A DNA stretch of 64,000 nucleotides from Sporopachydermia quercuum (taxonomy: Eukaryota > Ascomycota > Sporopachydermiomycetes > Sporopachydermiales > Sporopachydermiaceae), in NCBI GenBank assembly GCA_001599295.1, contig BCGN01000004.1:248346-312345 (forward strand), read 5' to 3'. The notes beneath the pieces were generated by a model that saw only the letters and a list, made by a program, of their open reading frames with translations, made no database searches and had not been told where the DNA came from. The position numbers were made by a program, and so were the translations under genes. Shown in pieces: positions 45,604 through 55,024 of this stretch. The stretch's first letter is position 1; every line of letters starts with the position of its first letter.

Positions 45604-47157
45604 ATGGTCAAACGTTTCATCAGCAGAATCTCTAAGGAGAAACCTTTAGTAGATCTATCCATACAGCTAGAAAACTCATCACACTCTTCGACTCCTGACA
45701 TAATTCTACTACAAAACAATCCTCTTACAACCATCAAAGGCAATATAATAATAAGCTCAAACACAAAATTGCCCGTCAAGAAAATTTCACTTGAATTATG
45801 CTGTGATTTCAAAGTAAACTTCCTAGAAGAAACGATCATTCAGTCATATAATGAACAAAATGAGCTGAAAACATCTACATCAACTAAACGTATAAAACAT
45901 CAGTCTGAACCAATCAGCTACTTCTGGGATAATCTTTTATACTCAAATGAAGGGTCAGTAAAAAAGATTAATGATTTGGAGCCATTGGAAAATCTGACAG
46001 GTGATAAGTCATGGTTGCTCAATCTATCACCAGAGCTTCAAATGTGCTGCAATCCTGAGACTCTCTGCAAAGAATATTATAGCAGAAAGAGAAAATCACT
46101 GTCTACAGCTCAATTGTCTTCTGGCTTACATTCTTTCCCTTTTACAATCTCAATCCCTACGGATTCACTTCACTCTACTATAGAATCTGTTCATGGTATA
46201 AGTGTGTTTTATTATTTTAAGGCAAAAGTATACGGGGAGAAAGAGTTTCAAGACAGGAAAATGTATAAGTATATCAGAGTGATTAGAAAACTATCAGAAA
46301 ATGATATAGAACTTTCGGACTCATTTTCAGTAGCAAATGACACTCAACTGCTAAACTATCAAGTTAATACACCTACCAGAGCTGTGCCCATAGGTGGTTC
46401 ACTACCTCTAAGCTGCATATTGGATTTGAAACAGAATACCAAACTTGAGGACATACATTTTGAACTAATAGAAAAAATTAGCTTTGAAGATGAAGGTGAA
46501 GAAGTCAAATTTGAGAAATGTACTAAATCTTATAAATCGTTGAAAGAGAAAGGAATGCTAGAGCAGTTCAAACAATCGTTAGGAGTGATGATCCCATTTC
46601 CTGACGACTTCTCATCTTGTATGACGGACATGAATTCACCAAAGCTTTCCGTAAAGCATTTACTGAAAATGAGAATAAAGCTGAATACGGATGGAAATTT
46701 CAGTACATTGAAAGTGAACATACCGATAGTGGTGTATATCACACCTGAATTGGGTATCACAGGAAAAAGGTTTGTCAGTGATTCCTACGGAATTAGAACG
46801 AATGGCAGTACAAATATGTTTGGATTACCTGAGAACAGTTATACTGACAAACAAGGAGTAAGAGACGGAATTGCTTTTCTGGATCCCTATATTGCTAGCG
46901 ATCACTTATACTATTCGATCAACCCACCACCAAGGTATGATAAGTATAAGAATGATGCAGAACTAGTTTATGATGATCCTCCAGAATATGAACTTGAAAA
47001 CTCCAATAGACGTTTGACTTCTTCAATGTCTAGATCTACTTGTTCTATAGATTCAACTTCATCTTTAGGGTCACTGTTCTCGGTATCGGGGGGAGTGTCA
47101 ATTGCGTCAACTGTTTCTAACGGGTGTCCTGAATACTGTTCAGTTACTATGCAATAA
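45604..47157 (+). CDS. Arrestin-related trafficking adaptor (ART) protein
   Basis: A 517-residue protein. An arrestin-N-like half (about 15-235) contains VDLSIQLENSS, IKGNIIISSNTKLPVKKISL and LHSFPFTISIP followed by YYFKAKVYG. An arrestin-C-like half (about 250-395) contains AVPIGGSLPLSCILD and LKVNIPIVVYITPELG. Two PY motifs, PPRY (442-445) and PPEY (459-462), lie in the tail and would recruit the Rsp5 ubiquitin ligase. A Ser/Thr-rich tail follows. ART proteins direct ubiquitination and endocytosis of plasma-membrane transporters. I cannot assign it to a particular yeast ART; the Rod1/Rog3/Art10 group is possible. It is convergent with KAR5. Confidence 0.85.
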   Translation: MVKRFISRISKEKPLVDLSIQLENSSHSSTPDIILLQNNPLTTIKGNIIISSNTKLPVKKISLELCCDFKVNFLEETIIQSYNEQNELKTSTSTKRIKHQSEPISYFWDNLLYSNEGSVKKINDLEPLENLTGDKSWLLNLSPELQMCCNPETLCKEYYSRKRKSLSTAQLSSGLHSFPFTISIPTDSLHSTIESVHGISVFYYFKAKVYGEKEFQDRKMYKYIRVIRKLSENDIELSDSFSVANDTQLLNYQVNTPTRAVPIGGSLPLSCILDLKQNTKLEDIHFELIEKISFEDEGEEVKFEKCTKSYKSLKEKGMLEQFKQSLGVMIPFPDDFSSCMTDMNSPKLSVKHLLKMRIKLNTDGNFSTLKVNIPIVVYITPELGITGKRFVSDSYGIRTNGSTNMFGLPENSYTDKQGVRDGIAFLDPYIASDHLYYSINPPPRYDKYKNDAELVYDDPPEYELENSNRRLTSSMSRSTCSIDSTSSLGSLFSVSGGVSIASTVSNGCPEYCSVTMQ

Positions 47158-47620
47158 CTGAAACATAATTGTGCACCTCCTCTTGGAAAATTATTTGTGT
47201 ATATTATAAAGCTATCAACCATAGATTATATTGCTGTACTATAAAGAATTACGAATAAATATCGGCTTGTTCTATTATATGAAGGTAAATATTGCTTTAA
47301 CAATCGAATAAAGTTGAGATTAAGCACCTGGAACCTAAACATTATTAAAGTTTATATTGAACCTTGGGACTAGACCTACATTACCTAATTAAAGTTTAAC
47401 TGTTTCCCCACCCTTCTTTGCGGGCATTTCAATTTTTCCTATCAGTTATCACTGCTTCTGGAAGAATAAGAAAATAGTTACTGTCATATTATCCGCATTA
47501 TCGATGAAATCAGTACCAAATCATAATAAACATGTTTCAAATGATTCATACTTTCTCTATATTTTACCGGATATTTATAAGATTCTATCAAAGACAAACA
47601 AATCAAAACCTCGTATAGGA
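47158..47620. other. Convergent intergenic region ART gene / KAR5
   Basis: 463 bases. Nothing specific is recognised. Confidence 0.6.
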
Positions 47621-49255
47621 CTACCTGCATAGATATACAACTCCGAGCAATATTATTCCAGTAGTTAAACTGGAAACTAATCCGACTTTCAGCAACGGGC
47701 ACACATTATTAGAAGATTTTTCCTCAAAAGGTTCAGATCTCGGCAAGATGTTGGTTGGAAGTATTTTTTCTCGATTCATATTTCTCTTTGAAGAACCTTT
47801 AAGCACAATCGCAAATGCTCGTTTAATTAGCCAAAGATAAAAACTTAACGAAAAGATATTTTGAGCAACCCTATAGATTAAATTCATAATCCAGATAATG
47901 AAACTCACTTTAAAAAATATATTACTGTTCTTGAAGAGGTTCCAGAGATATTCTGCGCCAAGCATTATACCATATTGTAACTTAGGATTTATGTTATTGA
48001 GGCTAACCATCATACTATCCATTGTAGGTTTCACAGATAATTCTGCTTGAGTGAATATATCAATTAAAGTGTTATTTATACTACCAATTCTGTCAGTTAA
48101 ATTTCCAATTTTCTTGTTCAGATATTCTGCTTGGTTGTCTATATGTTTCAACTGATCAAACACATACTTTATATGCTGTTTGATGCTATCATAGTACTCT
48201 TCAACCTCTTGCACATAATTATCATGCATATCTGACACAGAATCAACCATTTCAGCCAATTTAACATTTGTTATATGCTTTGTAGTACTAGACAGCTCCT
48301 CTGACAAGCTACTATTGAATTGACTGACACTATATTCTAGTACTTTTTTCAGATCATCACTTATGGAAATACCAAACTCAGTAGCAATATTTCCTAGTAT
48401 ATTTTCCAGCACTTCCACCAGCTGATTTTCAAAATGCTTTCCATTATCGTTGAGAATCGTTTTGAATTTAATACTCATCTCAGAACTCATGGTATCAAAC
48501 AAGTCATGGAAAACTACTCCTACATCATCTTCAAGCATACTACGATACCTTAAGGCTGATTCCCGTTGCCATTCTTTCATTTGTTCATCCTCATTTTCAC
48601 ATGCACGCTGATAAGCCTCTTGAAACCTATTGAACATGGTTTGGTGATAATTTGTTACATTTCTATAAAATCGAACCACTTCTTCTTTCTCAATGTTGAT
48701 TTCTTCCTGTTTGCAAATGGCTCTAACGTTTCTATAATTACCACTGAAAGAAGTCCATTTCTGACCAGATTTTTCTACTTCTGTCATACAAATCTTCAAC
48801 TGATTGCCCTTCAAATTATAAAAACTCAAATCTTTATACTCAGAGCTTTCAAACCGCTCACAAACTTTAGGAATAGCTATCCCAGCAGCGTTGAATTCAC
48901 ATATAGATAACTGTAAAGCTGTGAGAACATGAAGCGAGGGATCGATATTGGCTAAGCCAGTATTCTGACAGAAAGGAATTATGTTTCTGATTGAATTGAA
49001 CGCACATTGCTTACTTATGAAATGAGCTTCAATAACATCAAGCGAGAGTTGTGATAGCGGCATGTATTCTTGATCATATGAACCTATGGGATTTGATAAT
49101 CTGTTCGGCCCTGTATTGGTATTATTATAGTCACTATGGCTATGAGGTTTCCCATCGTGATTGTTGGTAGCATTATTCTTGTTGAAGAACGACGCATGGG
49201 ACAAGTTTGATAAACAAATTGCACAGACAAACACTATTGAAAGAAGGTTCAGCAT
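47621..49255 (-). CDS. KAR5: Nuclear fusion protein Kar5 (Tht1/GEX1 family)
   Basis: A 544-residue protein from the ATG at 49255; the open frame continues 19 codons upstream only to a GTG. A signal peptide (MLNLLSIVFVCAICLSNLSHA) is followed by the Cys-rich lumenal domain with family motifs FNSIRNIIPFCQ, IDPSLHVLTALQLSICEFNA and WTSFSGNYRNVRAIC. A long helical/coiled-coil region follows (about 190-420). C-terminal membrane segments lie at about 449-480 and 524-542. Kar5 sits in the ER/nuclear envelope near the spindle pole body and is needed for nuclear-membrane fusion after mating. AEP1 and RIM9 follow on the same strand, the same order as S. cerevisiae YMR065W-064W-063W, which supports the call. 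Confidence 0.92.
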   Translation of the reverse strand: MLNLLSIVFVCAICLSNLSHASFFNKNNATNNHDGKPHSHSDYNNTNTGPNRLSNPIGSYDQEYMPLSQLSLDVIEAHFISKQCAFNSIRNIIPFCQNTGLANIDPSLHVLTALQLSICEFNAAGIAIPKVCERFESSEYKDLSFYNLKGNQLKICMTEVEKSGQKWTSFSGNYRNVRAICKQEEINIEKEEVVRFYRNVTNYHQTMFNRFQEAYQRACENEDEQMKEWQRESALRYRSMLEDDVGVVFHDLFDTMSSEMSIKFKTILNDNGKHFENQLVEVLENILGNIATEFGISISDDLKKVLEYSVSQFNSSLSEELSSTTKHITNVKLAEMVDSVSDMHDNYVQEVEEYYDSIKQHIKYVFDQLKHIDNQAEYLNKKIGNLTDRIGSINNTLIDIFTQAELSVKPTMDSMMVSLNNINPKLQYGIMLGAEYLWNLFKNSNIFFKVSFIIWIMNLIYRVAQNIFSLSFYLWLIKRAFAIVLKGSSKRNMNREKILPTNILPRSEPFEEKSSNNVCPLLKVGLVSSLTTGIILLGVVYLCR

Positions 49256-50298
49256 TTCTTTCTTTTCAGTGACTATTTCATTTATACAGCCTATACTAGT
49301 TATTGAGTGCACTTATAAGCTTGAGATTCAGAGAGGCAAGTATGAATCAAAGATACGGAGAACAGTAGAAGCTCCGTTAGGTACCATAGAGTGATATTGA
49401 AAAACCAACATATTTTATAGGCAGTTATAATTGTCTGCTAGTAATACTGTTGGTATTCAACAAATTGAATAGGCATTAAATCAATTGATAGATAGGGATT
49501 GAAAAGATTATGTTAAAAAGTGCGTCAAGTGAGTTTAGGATTCAGCAACTAAGTTGATGAGAAGTAACGAAGTTTAGTTTCTTTTAAACTTAAAATCATT
49601 ATCAACGAACTAAAATATAAACTTAATGATGAATATGAGTTGGAGTACTGCGCTTCTGCTCCTTTGAATAGAGCAGTTAAAAGTTGAAAAAAGTAAATTT
49701 CAATCTATATTTATATACGTTCTGTTTTGTCTGAGAAGTCAAGCTCAAACAATCAAAAAAGCTGAGATGGAATTCTACCCTTATATTCGAAGTCATAAGC
49801 TATGAACGTTTCGCTGAATTGGTTATTTCCCAAACTTTAATTACGAGTTCCACTTAGGTTTCATTTTACCCTGCGTAAACAATACATAGATTTTTACTCT
49901 TCAAACTCTATTTACATCTTTCTCATCATCTTATGCTTCTATCTATATACATACATGCATCCATACTAATAATCGTGGCAACTTGGACATCCCATAGTAA
50001 CCAATTGCAACCGCACAAAGTATATAATCAGTTCAATTGAATCTGCTTCTAGCATAGTTTTGTCACAATTCCTATCACTCTTGTGATACCATAATTATCA
50101 CATCCAGTACTACCATGCCAGGTGATTTGATTGGTTGACTAAAGTACCAAACATAATATAGTAATAAATATATATAATCCAATCTCGCAAAGCTGCGTTC
50201 ACTCCTGTTCATGAATTCTTCAAAACTTCTTTCGGAGGACAAGCTGAGAATGTACAAAGCCTATTATTACACCTGATACTGCAGAGCCTGTTCATCGT
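49256..50298. other. Intergenic region AEP1 to KAR5
   Basis: 1.04 kb upstream of KAR5 and downstream of AEP1. No gene is recognised. Confidence 0.6.
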
Positions 50299-52155
50299 TC
50301 ATAAAGCACTAACAGCTTTAGCATACGAATCTTGAGCTACAGAACTGTCGACCAGACTTCTAACAGCCTCCAGAATATCAACTGAAACAGCTGATGCGGT
50401 TCCTCTTGATATCGTTGGATCAATTGAAATTTCAGTAGAAACTCCAAACGAGGCTTCAGAGTTAGCAGAAAGCTGCTTGAACAGTTCTACCAAAGTTTCC
50501 TGTCCCAGAGGTTTATCAAGGCCTTTATTTGCAGCCTCTCCAGAAATTAGACCCAAACATTTATAAACACCATTGAAATTACCTAGGGCTGCTAGCAGTA
50601 TCAAAGCTTTCCCATAAGCTTCAATGGGAAGCTGCGCTTGTCTGCTTACTTTTGACAAGATACCGAATATAACAGTTGATGTTGCAAGAGCTTCGATACC
50701 AGCTACCTTGGGCCCATTTATTCGATTTCTGCATTTCTTACCATAACTACTTTCACAACATCTTACTGCAGCTTCAAGTGCAGCAGAAGAAACTTTGGAA
50801 TAAATCTCCTGCTTCAAAGTAGTTGAATGATTATCAATAACATCTAGAAGTTGATATAGTTCTGATAATGAGGAAGTAAGGTTCAACAGTATCAGATACG
50901 TGTCTGCCCACTCTGAATATAATAAAGCAGGCTGAAGCTCACATAAAGCCAGATGTAGTTGCTTTTTTGTTATCTCTTCTCTCTTATACAAACTCTCTAA
51001 AAGTGACAGATACTCCGACAGGGTTTCCTCTCTAGGATGAATTCCACCTTTGATTAAAGCCATGATTTGAGTATGTGCATCCACAATATTTGCGCTCAGA
51101 ATATAGAATTGCGTTAGTAAATCAATAGTAGTAAGAACGAATATCTGATTGCTTAATGCGGGATCTAGTTTACTGTTATTAACAAGATTCCCAAAATTCA
51201 ACACCTCTCCAAGCTCAATAATTAATTTATTGATATTGTCATGATATCCCTTCTCAGTTTCATTACTCTCTCTGATTATCCTCACAGCGTGAGCTAAATA
51301 TTTGTTATAAAGAGTTAGCGCTGACGCTGAATCAAGACCCTGCAGATCTGATGTATGCTCTTCCACCAAGTATTGAATCACATTTATTATGTTGCTACTA
51401 TCCTTCTTCAAATACTCATCTCCAATAAACATGAACAACGGCCAGAATCTGACTTTATTGTCCGTTTTTTTCACTTTATATCTCGAAGTTGACCCACTAC
51501 TACTTGTCAGTGCTTGACAAACTGTGCTCAAAGCATCTTTAGTCAAGTTTCCATTATATTTACCTTCTATTAATTCTTCTATCTGTTGACGCGCTCCTTT
51601 GTTTATAGAAACAGTACTGGAACCTAAGTTAGAATGAATTTTATCTAAACGAGCATTCAGCTTTCTCATTGACTTTTTTGTTTCTCGTGCCAGGTATTTG
51701 GCTTCTCTTTCCCATCTGGGTGTTTGCTGCATAGGCACCGGTTTGGCATCTATTGCAAAGTCAACGTCCCATAAATAATTCTGAGGAAACAGTGCTATCT
51801 GCAGCTCATTAAGTGGTGAAAAACAAGTAACAAAAGGATTGACAAGCTCTCGAGATCCATATTTCTCATTTCTTCGTTTCATAGCTTCTAAGAACTCTGG
51901 ATCGATGAAGCTATTGACAACTGGTCCGTTTCCCTTGCTTTCTTCCTGGTTAATGCCCTTCTCACTATGCCCGATGTTTAAATTGCCCCCAAAAAATCCA
52001 TTTTCATAGCTGTTTTTTTTATACAGATTCGAAAACAATTTATCGCTTGGTATCCGACTCTCAGTACTTCCAGTGCTTTGGTATCTTTGACCTAGGGTTA
52101 AGCCATTCAGCCCAATCCGATGGAATGCCAGGTTATCTCGATATCTGATATACAT
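50299..52155 (-). CDS. AEP1: Mitochondrial ATP9-expression factor Aep1 (by synteny)
   Basis: A 618-residue protein starting at the ATG at 52155; the frame reaches a GTG four codons upstream. The N terminus MYIRYRDNLAFHRIGLNG is basic, lacks acidic clusters and ends RYQSTGS, as expected of a mitochondrial presequence. The rest is largely alpha-helical with degenerate repeat-like helices (for example ILSANIVDAHTQIMALIKGG near 375), like other fast-evolving mitochondrial RNA-binding regulators. It lies exactly between KAR5 and RIM9, where S. cerevisiae has AEP1 (YMR064W), required for translation of mitochondrial ATP9 mRNA. Sequence similarity alone would be weak, so the assignment rests mainly on synteny. 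It is somewhat longer than yeast Aep1 (about 518 residues). Confidence 0.78.
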   Translation of the reverse strand: MYIRYRDNLAFHRIGLNGLTLGQRYQSTGSTESRIPSDKLFSNLYKKNSYENGFFGGNLNIGHSEKGINQEESKGNGPVVNSFIDPEFLEAMKRRNEKYGSRELVNPFVTCFSPLNELQIALFPQNYLWDVDFAIDAKPVPMQQTPRWEREAKYLARETKKSMRKLNARLDKIHSNLGSSTVSINKGARQQIEELIEGKYNGNLTKDALSTVCQALTSSSGSTSRYKVKKTDNKVRFWPLFMFIGDEYLKKDSSNIINVIQYLVEEHTSDLQGLDSASALTLYNKYLAHAVRIIRESNETEKGYHDNINKLIIELGEVLNFGNLVNNSKLDPALSNQIFVLTTIDLLTQFYILSANIVDAHTQIMALIKGGIHPREETLSEYLSLLESLYKREEITKKQLHLALCELQPALLYSEWADTYLILLNLTSSLSELYQLLDVIDNHSTTLKQEIYSKVSSAALEAAVRCCESSYGKKCRNRINGPKVAGIEALATSTVIFGILSKVSRQAQLPIEAYGKALILLAALGNFNGVYKCLGLISGEAANKGLDKPLGQETLVELFKQLSANSEASFGVSTEISIDPTISRGTASAVSVDILEAVRSLVDSSVAQDSYAKAVSAL

Positions 52156-52978
52156 TTTTCTATGCACAAGTCATGAATTCAAATCCCGCGAATATGGGAC
52201 TACCGTCACTTCCCATAGTTGCAAAATGTAAAGAATGCTAAAACTTTTTATATTCTCTTCTCTCTTCCATGATCTGTGTGATAAACTGCCAAAAAGGTCC
52301 ACTTCATTGATAATAAGTGTATGAAAGGTAGGGGACAAGTTACCCGGCTGAGATATAATCTCTCCGAAAAATTACATATTGGGTTGCTAGAATTTGTACA
52401 GGGAAATAAGGCGGATTTTATGATAAAATCTTTTCAAAAATGGAATAAATGTATATAAAATGGATGATGAGAAGGAAATTGGACAAATGAGTGAATTTTG
52501 AGGTTTTCTTTTCGACGGAGGATTGAAAACGATAGGATGTTTATTAAGCGGTAGGGCGCATCGAAAGGTAAAACTTTCGGAAATGATAAAACAAAAAGAA
52601 AATTATTATTTCCGATCGAGATATCACCCCTCATTGCTTATAAGGGGAGAAGGATAACATAGAAGAACCTATTATTAAAAGAATGCTATTCCAAGATTTA
52701 CTGAATCTCCTAAATACTAATACAATATTCCAAACTCTTCCATACCCAGTCAATCACTTTTCTTTCCCCTTCCCCTATGATGATCACTTAATCCTTATTG
52801 TTTATTGATATTCCCTATCCTTATCTTCCTTACTCAGCTGACAAGAATAGTAATAACTTAATTATTTGATGTTAATATTCACACTTACCTATTCATTACT
52901 CTTGAGTACTTCTGTTCCTCATTTTAAACTCATACTATATAATACAAACACTAGTTTCCATATGAAATTATTCATAAT
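52156..52978. promoter_or_regulatory. Intergenic region RIM9 to AEP1 (AEP1 promoter)
   Basis: 823 bases upstream of AEP1, containing a Reb1-type TTACCCGG at 52340-52347. No gene is recognised. Confidence 0.55.
52340..52347 (+). promoter_or_regulatory. Reb1-like site (TTACCCGG)
   Basis: Reb1 core 185 bases upstream of the AEP1 ATG, a typical promoter position. Motif evidence only. Confidence 0.45.
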
Positions 52979-55024
52979 CTAGTAATACATTTTTCTTCTA
53001 CCAGTTCTCTTTGCTGGAACTCCAATTGAAAAATCGGGATTATTATCAAGTACCAAAGTGCTTGAATCAACTGGATTAGTTGGGGGTTTTACTAAACCTG
53101 ACTCAGGTCCTGTAGCTAACACTGGTGCATAAGAATCAGTAGTGTGTATATTCTGGATCAGATCTCTATGGGAATAGTGCTTTGCAGCGTTTGGCCGTAT
53201 TGATTGAATAGCTTTAACATTAATGCCTCTTTGCGAGACCGAAGTGAACTGCGAAGATACGGAACTCGCAGGGTAATCAGGTGGCGGCGTTGATCTTTGC
53301 ATCATTGGGTCAGAAGAGAATGGCAAGTCTTCTCTGGTTACTGGTGAAACAGGAACGTAGTCTATATGACCGGCATTCGAAATCTCTGGCTCGAAGCTAT
53401 TTCCTGAAACGTCATGAGGCCCGGAGTTTTGATAAACGAAGCTTTGAGCTACACCTCCTGAAGTAGGCATCGATCTGTTTTCCGAATACTCATGAAGACT
53501 ATGCTGAAGAGATCTCGGCTGGGGTCTTGGACCTGATGGTCTTCTAGTTTGACTGTATTGAACATAAGAAGAGGGATCTGTTAATATGACTGAATTCTCC
53601 ATTGTGCCAGTAGTTTTAAGATTCTTATCTTTGCTTGCAATATGATCATCATTATTAGTTGAATCATTCTCACGGTTTCCAAGATCGTACTGACGAGAAT
53701 GCGACTGCGAATCATTAATGAATCTGTCTAATGGGCTTTCAGATCTCAATTCGCCAGCATTGATTTGGTCCCTAGGTTGTGCTATACCGAATATGGGATA
53801 AGGTGGATTACCTGGTACAGCTGAACTTGCTAAACCAGTAGAAACCGTCTTAACGCCATTTCCTATAATATCTGTACTATCTGCATCAATTGGAGATGTG
53901 CTCTGTGTGTTGGTTAACGGTACATCTGCTGACTTAGGAACATTCGTGGTTGTACTTGCGGTATAATTACTCGTACCTCTAGGCATATTATCACTAGAAT
54001 ATTCATCACTTCGTGAATAGGAAGAGGTAACAGCAGCAGCACCTACAATATTTGAACTGTTCATGTTACCATAGTTAGTTCCATATGCGTCACTAGACTG
54101 ATTTCCAACGGTAACAGCATTGTTTTCCATTAGCTGTTGATATCGTGAGTTAGTTAACAGTCCCGTAAAGGATCCTGTTTGCTGTCTGGTGTTAACAGGT
54201 CCATTACTGATGTTATTTATTCCTGTATCGTTTCTCATGCTAGCATCACCATAGTTATAAAAAGTAAACGAATTGTCAGCACTATCACCATCAGTCCCAG
54301 CATTTACAGAGTAACCAGTAGGATATCCTGTTAGAGGTACTTTATCATCATCACCATTATCGTTACTATCTTTGCTGCCACTCGGCTGAGCAAAAGCTGG
54401 TAAATCATCTCCCATACGATTTCCATACCCTATTGTTTCAAATTCATATCCATTTCTTTCATGCTCAATAGTATCTCGCATAAGCTTCCTGGAAGACGCT
54501 GTTCTACGCATGCAACACAATACAGTTCCCTCTACAGAGATCAAAACGGTAGATACTAGCACGCACCATCCACTCCAATTCAGATGAGGAATAAACAATA
54601 TGATGTCCACTAGAAATGCTAAGAGACTGAGCAAAAAAGTGGGGAGTGTCCATATGAGTGTGAATAGTAAAAATCCCAAAGAGTTAGCGAAAGAATGAAA
54701 ATGAGTTAGGAATACCAGTACTAGAGCTACAAATGTAAACCCAGCAGCTATAACATGGACTATGAGTAACTTGGATATTGCTGAACGAGCGTTCGAAGGC
54801 AGAGAGAAACCAGGACCGTCTAATGCATCTGAACTGTATCCAATACCTATAGATGAACACCAGCCTGTCTCCTCCTCGCAGTATCCAAACACTCCAAACT
54901 TATAACCATTATATGTGCACAATGAGATCGATTTCGTTACAGGTATAGTTAATACTGAAATCAAGAGGAAAGCAAGTGCAATAGTAAGAAGGATAGTCGC
55001 TGATGTAGCTACTCGGTATCGCAT
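52979..55024 (-). CDS. RIM9: pH-response protein Rim9/PalI
   Basis: A 681-residue protein of the SUR7/PalI family. Four membrane segments lie at about 9-29, 86-107, 117-144 and 151-171. The first extracellular loop carries the family cysteine motif (FGVFGYCEEETGWC, about 43-56). The remaining 500 residues form a Ser/Asn/Pro-rich cytosolic tail, much longer than in S. cerevisiae Rim9 but like filamentous-fungal PalI. Rim9/PalI assists the plasma-membrane pH sensor Rim21/PalH that activates Rim101 processing at alkaline pH. The ATG at 55024 is immediately before the first membrane segment. AEP1 and KAR5 follow downstream on the same strand, as in S. cerevisiae. Confidence 0.9.
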   Translation of the reverse strand: MRYRVATSATILLTIALAFLLISVLTIPVTKSISLCTYNGYKFGVFGYCEEETGWCSSIGIGYSSDALDGPGFSLPSNARSAISKLLIVHVIAAGFTFVALVLVFLTHFHSFANSLGFLLFTLIWTLPTFLLSLLAFLVDIILFIPHLNWSGWCVLVSTVLISVEGTVLCCMRRTASSRKLMRDTIEHERNGYEFETIGYGNRMGDDLPAFAQPSGSKDSNDNGDDDKVPLTGYPTGYSVNAGTDGDSADNSFTFYNYGDASMRNDTGINNISNGPVNTRQQTGSFTGLLTNSRYQQLMENNAVTVGNQSSDAYGTNYGNMNSSNIVGAAAVTSSYSRSDEYSSDNMPRGTSNYTASTTTNVPKSADVPLTNTQSTSPIDADSTDIIGNGVKTVSTGLASSAVPGNPPYPIFGIAQPRDQINAGELRSESPLDRFINDSQSHSRQYDLGNRENDSTNNDDHIASKDKNLKTTGTMENSVILTDPSSYVQYSQTRRPSGPRPQPRSLQHSLHEYSENRSMPTSGGVAQSFVYQNSGPHDVSGNSFEPEISNAGHIDYVPVSPVTREDLPFSSDPMMQRSTPPPDYPASSVSSQFTSVSQRGINVKAIQSIRPNAAKHYSHRDLIQNIHTTDSYAPVLATGPESGLVKPPTNPVDSSTLVLDNNPDFSIGVPAKRTGRRKMYY

